Below are positions 5,887 through 6,006 of a stretch of 6,006 nucleotides of DNA, piece by piece. This stretch comes from K189A clade bacterium. GTDB lineage: Bacteria > Pseudomonadota > Gammaproteobacteria > Pseudomonadales > Azotimanducaceae. Position 1 is the first letter of the stretch. Every line of letters begins with the position of its first letter. The notes below the pieces were generated by a model. The model saw nothing but the letters and a program-made list of their open reading frames with translations, was not told the origin of the DNA and made no database searches. Both the position numbers and the translations under genes were made by a program. The stretch is from contig RKSB01000087.1 of NCBI GenBank assembly GCA_007571095.1, forward strand, positions 1 to 6,006, in the 5' to 3' direction.

Positions 5887-6006
5887 GGCCCTCAGGGAAG
5901 AGGCTGTTCAATGTAGTTCCTTCTGAAGGTCTCAAAGTCAAGCGTATCGGCGGATTCCATCTCGGCCTGTCGGCGCAGGGAGGCGGTGCTCTCGGCCTGC
6001 ATGGCG
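5867..6006 (-). repeat. Direct repeat, right copy (runs off the window)
   Basis: This copy begins at TCAAAAAA (5867), immediately after the left copy ends. Over the coding part the proteins translated from the two copies match at 24 of 36 aligned residues. Its right end is outside the window. Confidence 0.85.
5892..6006 (-). CDS. gshA: Probable glutamate-cysteine ligase, C-terminal end only (5' part outside window)
   Basis: The last 37 residues of a minus-strand gene entering from the right edge are visible, ending at TGA 5894-5892. They read AMQAESTASLRRQAEMESAD followed by TLDFETFRRNYIEQPLP. The pattern S-x-x-RQ-x-x-x-E-x-x-D-T-L-x-F-x-x-[FY]-x-x-x-Y is what I recall at the C-terminus of proteobacterial type-I glutamate-cysteine ligase, the ATP-dependent first step of glutathione synthesis. 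Context supports this: a YiiD_C thioesterase and hslR lie nearby, as I recall around Pseudomonas gshA. No catalytic region is visible, so the assignment rests on a short tail and on synteny. Confidence 0.58.
   Translation of the reverse strand, partial: AMQAESTASLRRQAEMESADTLDFETFRRNYIEQPLP

Noticed and set aside
5663..6006. Direct repeats considered as CRISPR, insertion-sequence ends or a phage attachment site
   Set aside because: There are only two copies, they are over 130 bp, they abut without spacers, and they encode related C-terminal protein sequence; no transposase or integrase is present.

Overview
The window looks like a chromosomal segment of a gammaproteobacterium, possibly a marine or heterotrophic lineage. 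The pointers are an Hsp15 (HslR) homologue, a YiiD_C-type hotdog thioesterase, the probable 3' end of a proteobacterial glutamate-cysteine ligase gene (gshA), a TonB-dependent receptor and a spinster-like MFS transporter. From memory, gshA, a YiiD_C-type thioesterase and hslR also lie close together in Pseudomonas. The window would then be a familiar housekeeping neighbourhood with extra genes between its members. Taxonomy below class level is a guess.

Layout. 1-2037 (minus): a TonB-dependent outer-membrane receptor, cut by the left edge, with an intact reading frame of 679 visible codons. 2088-2175 (minus): a well-formed TPP (THI-box) riboswitch in the receptor's leader, preceded by a good sigma70-like promoter at 2182-2211. 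The promoter spacing puts the predicted transcript start at the first base of riboswitch helix P1. 2281-2805 (plus): a hotdog thioesterase, divergent from the receptor. 2732-3694 (minus): an exported metallo-beta-lactamase-fold protein that has lost several metal ligands. It overlaps the thioesterase tail-to-tail by 74 bp. 3807-4238 (plus): hslR. 4235-5608 (minus): an MFS transporter overlapping hslR tail-to-tail by 4 bp. 5663-6006: two head-to-tail imperfect direct repeats. The right copy carries the last 37 visible codons of probable gshA (minus, running off the right edge). The left copy is a diverged duplicate of the same gene end with no start region.

How the parts fit. The receptor and riboswitch form one regulatory unit. 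When thiamine pyrophosphate is plentiful the leader should fold and reduce receptor synthesis, so the receptor probably imports thiamine or a thiamine precursor across the outer membrane. The thioesterase, HslR and GshA are housekeeping-type proteins. The MFS transporter and the degenerate MBL protein have no evident functional link to them. Three observations deserve most attention: the riboswitch-controlled receptor, the probable MBL pseudoenzyme, and the tandem partial duplication of the gshA 3' end. I saw no tRNA, rRNA, CRISPR array, insertion sequence or phage gene.
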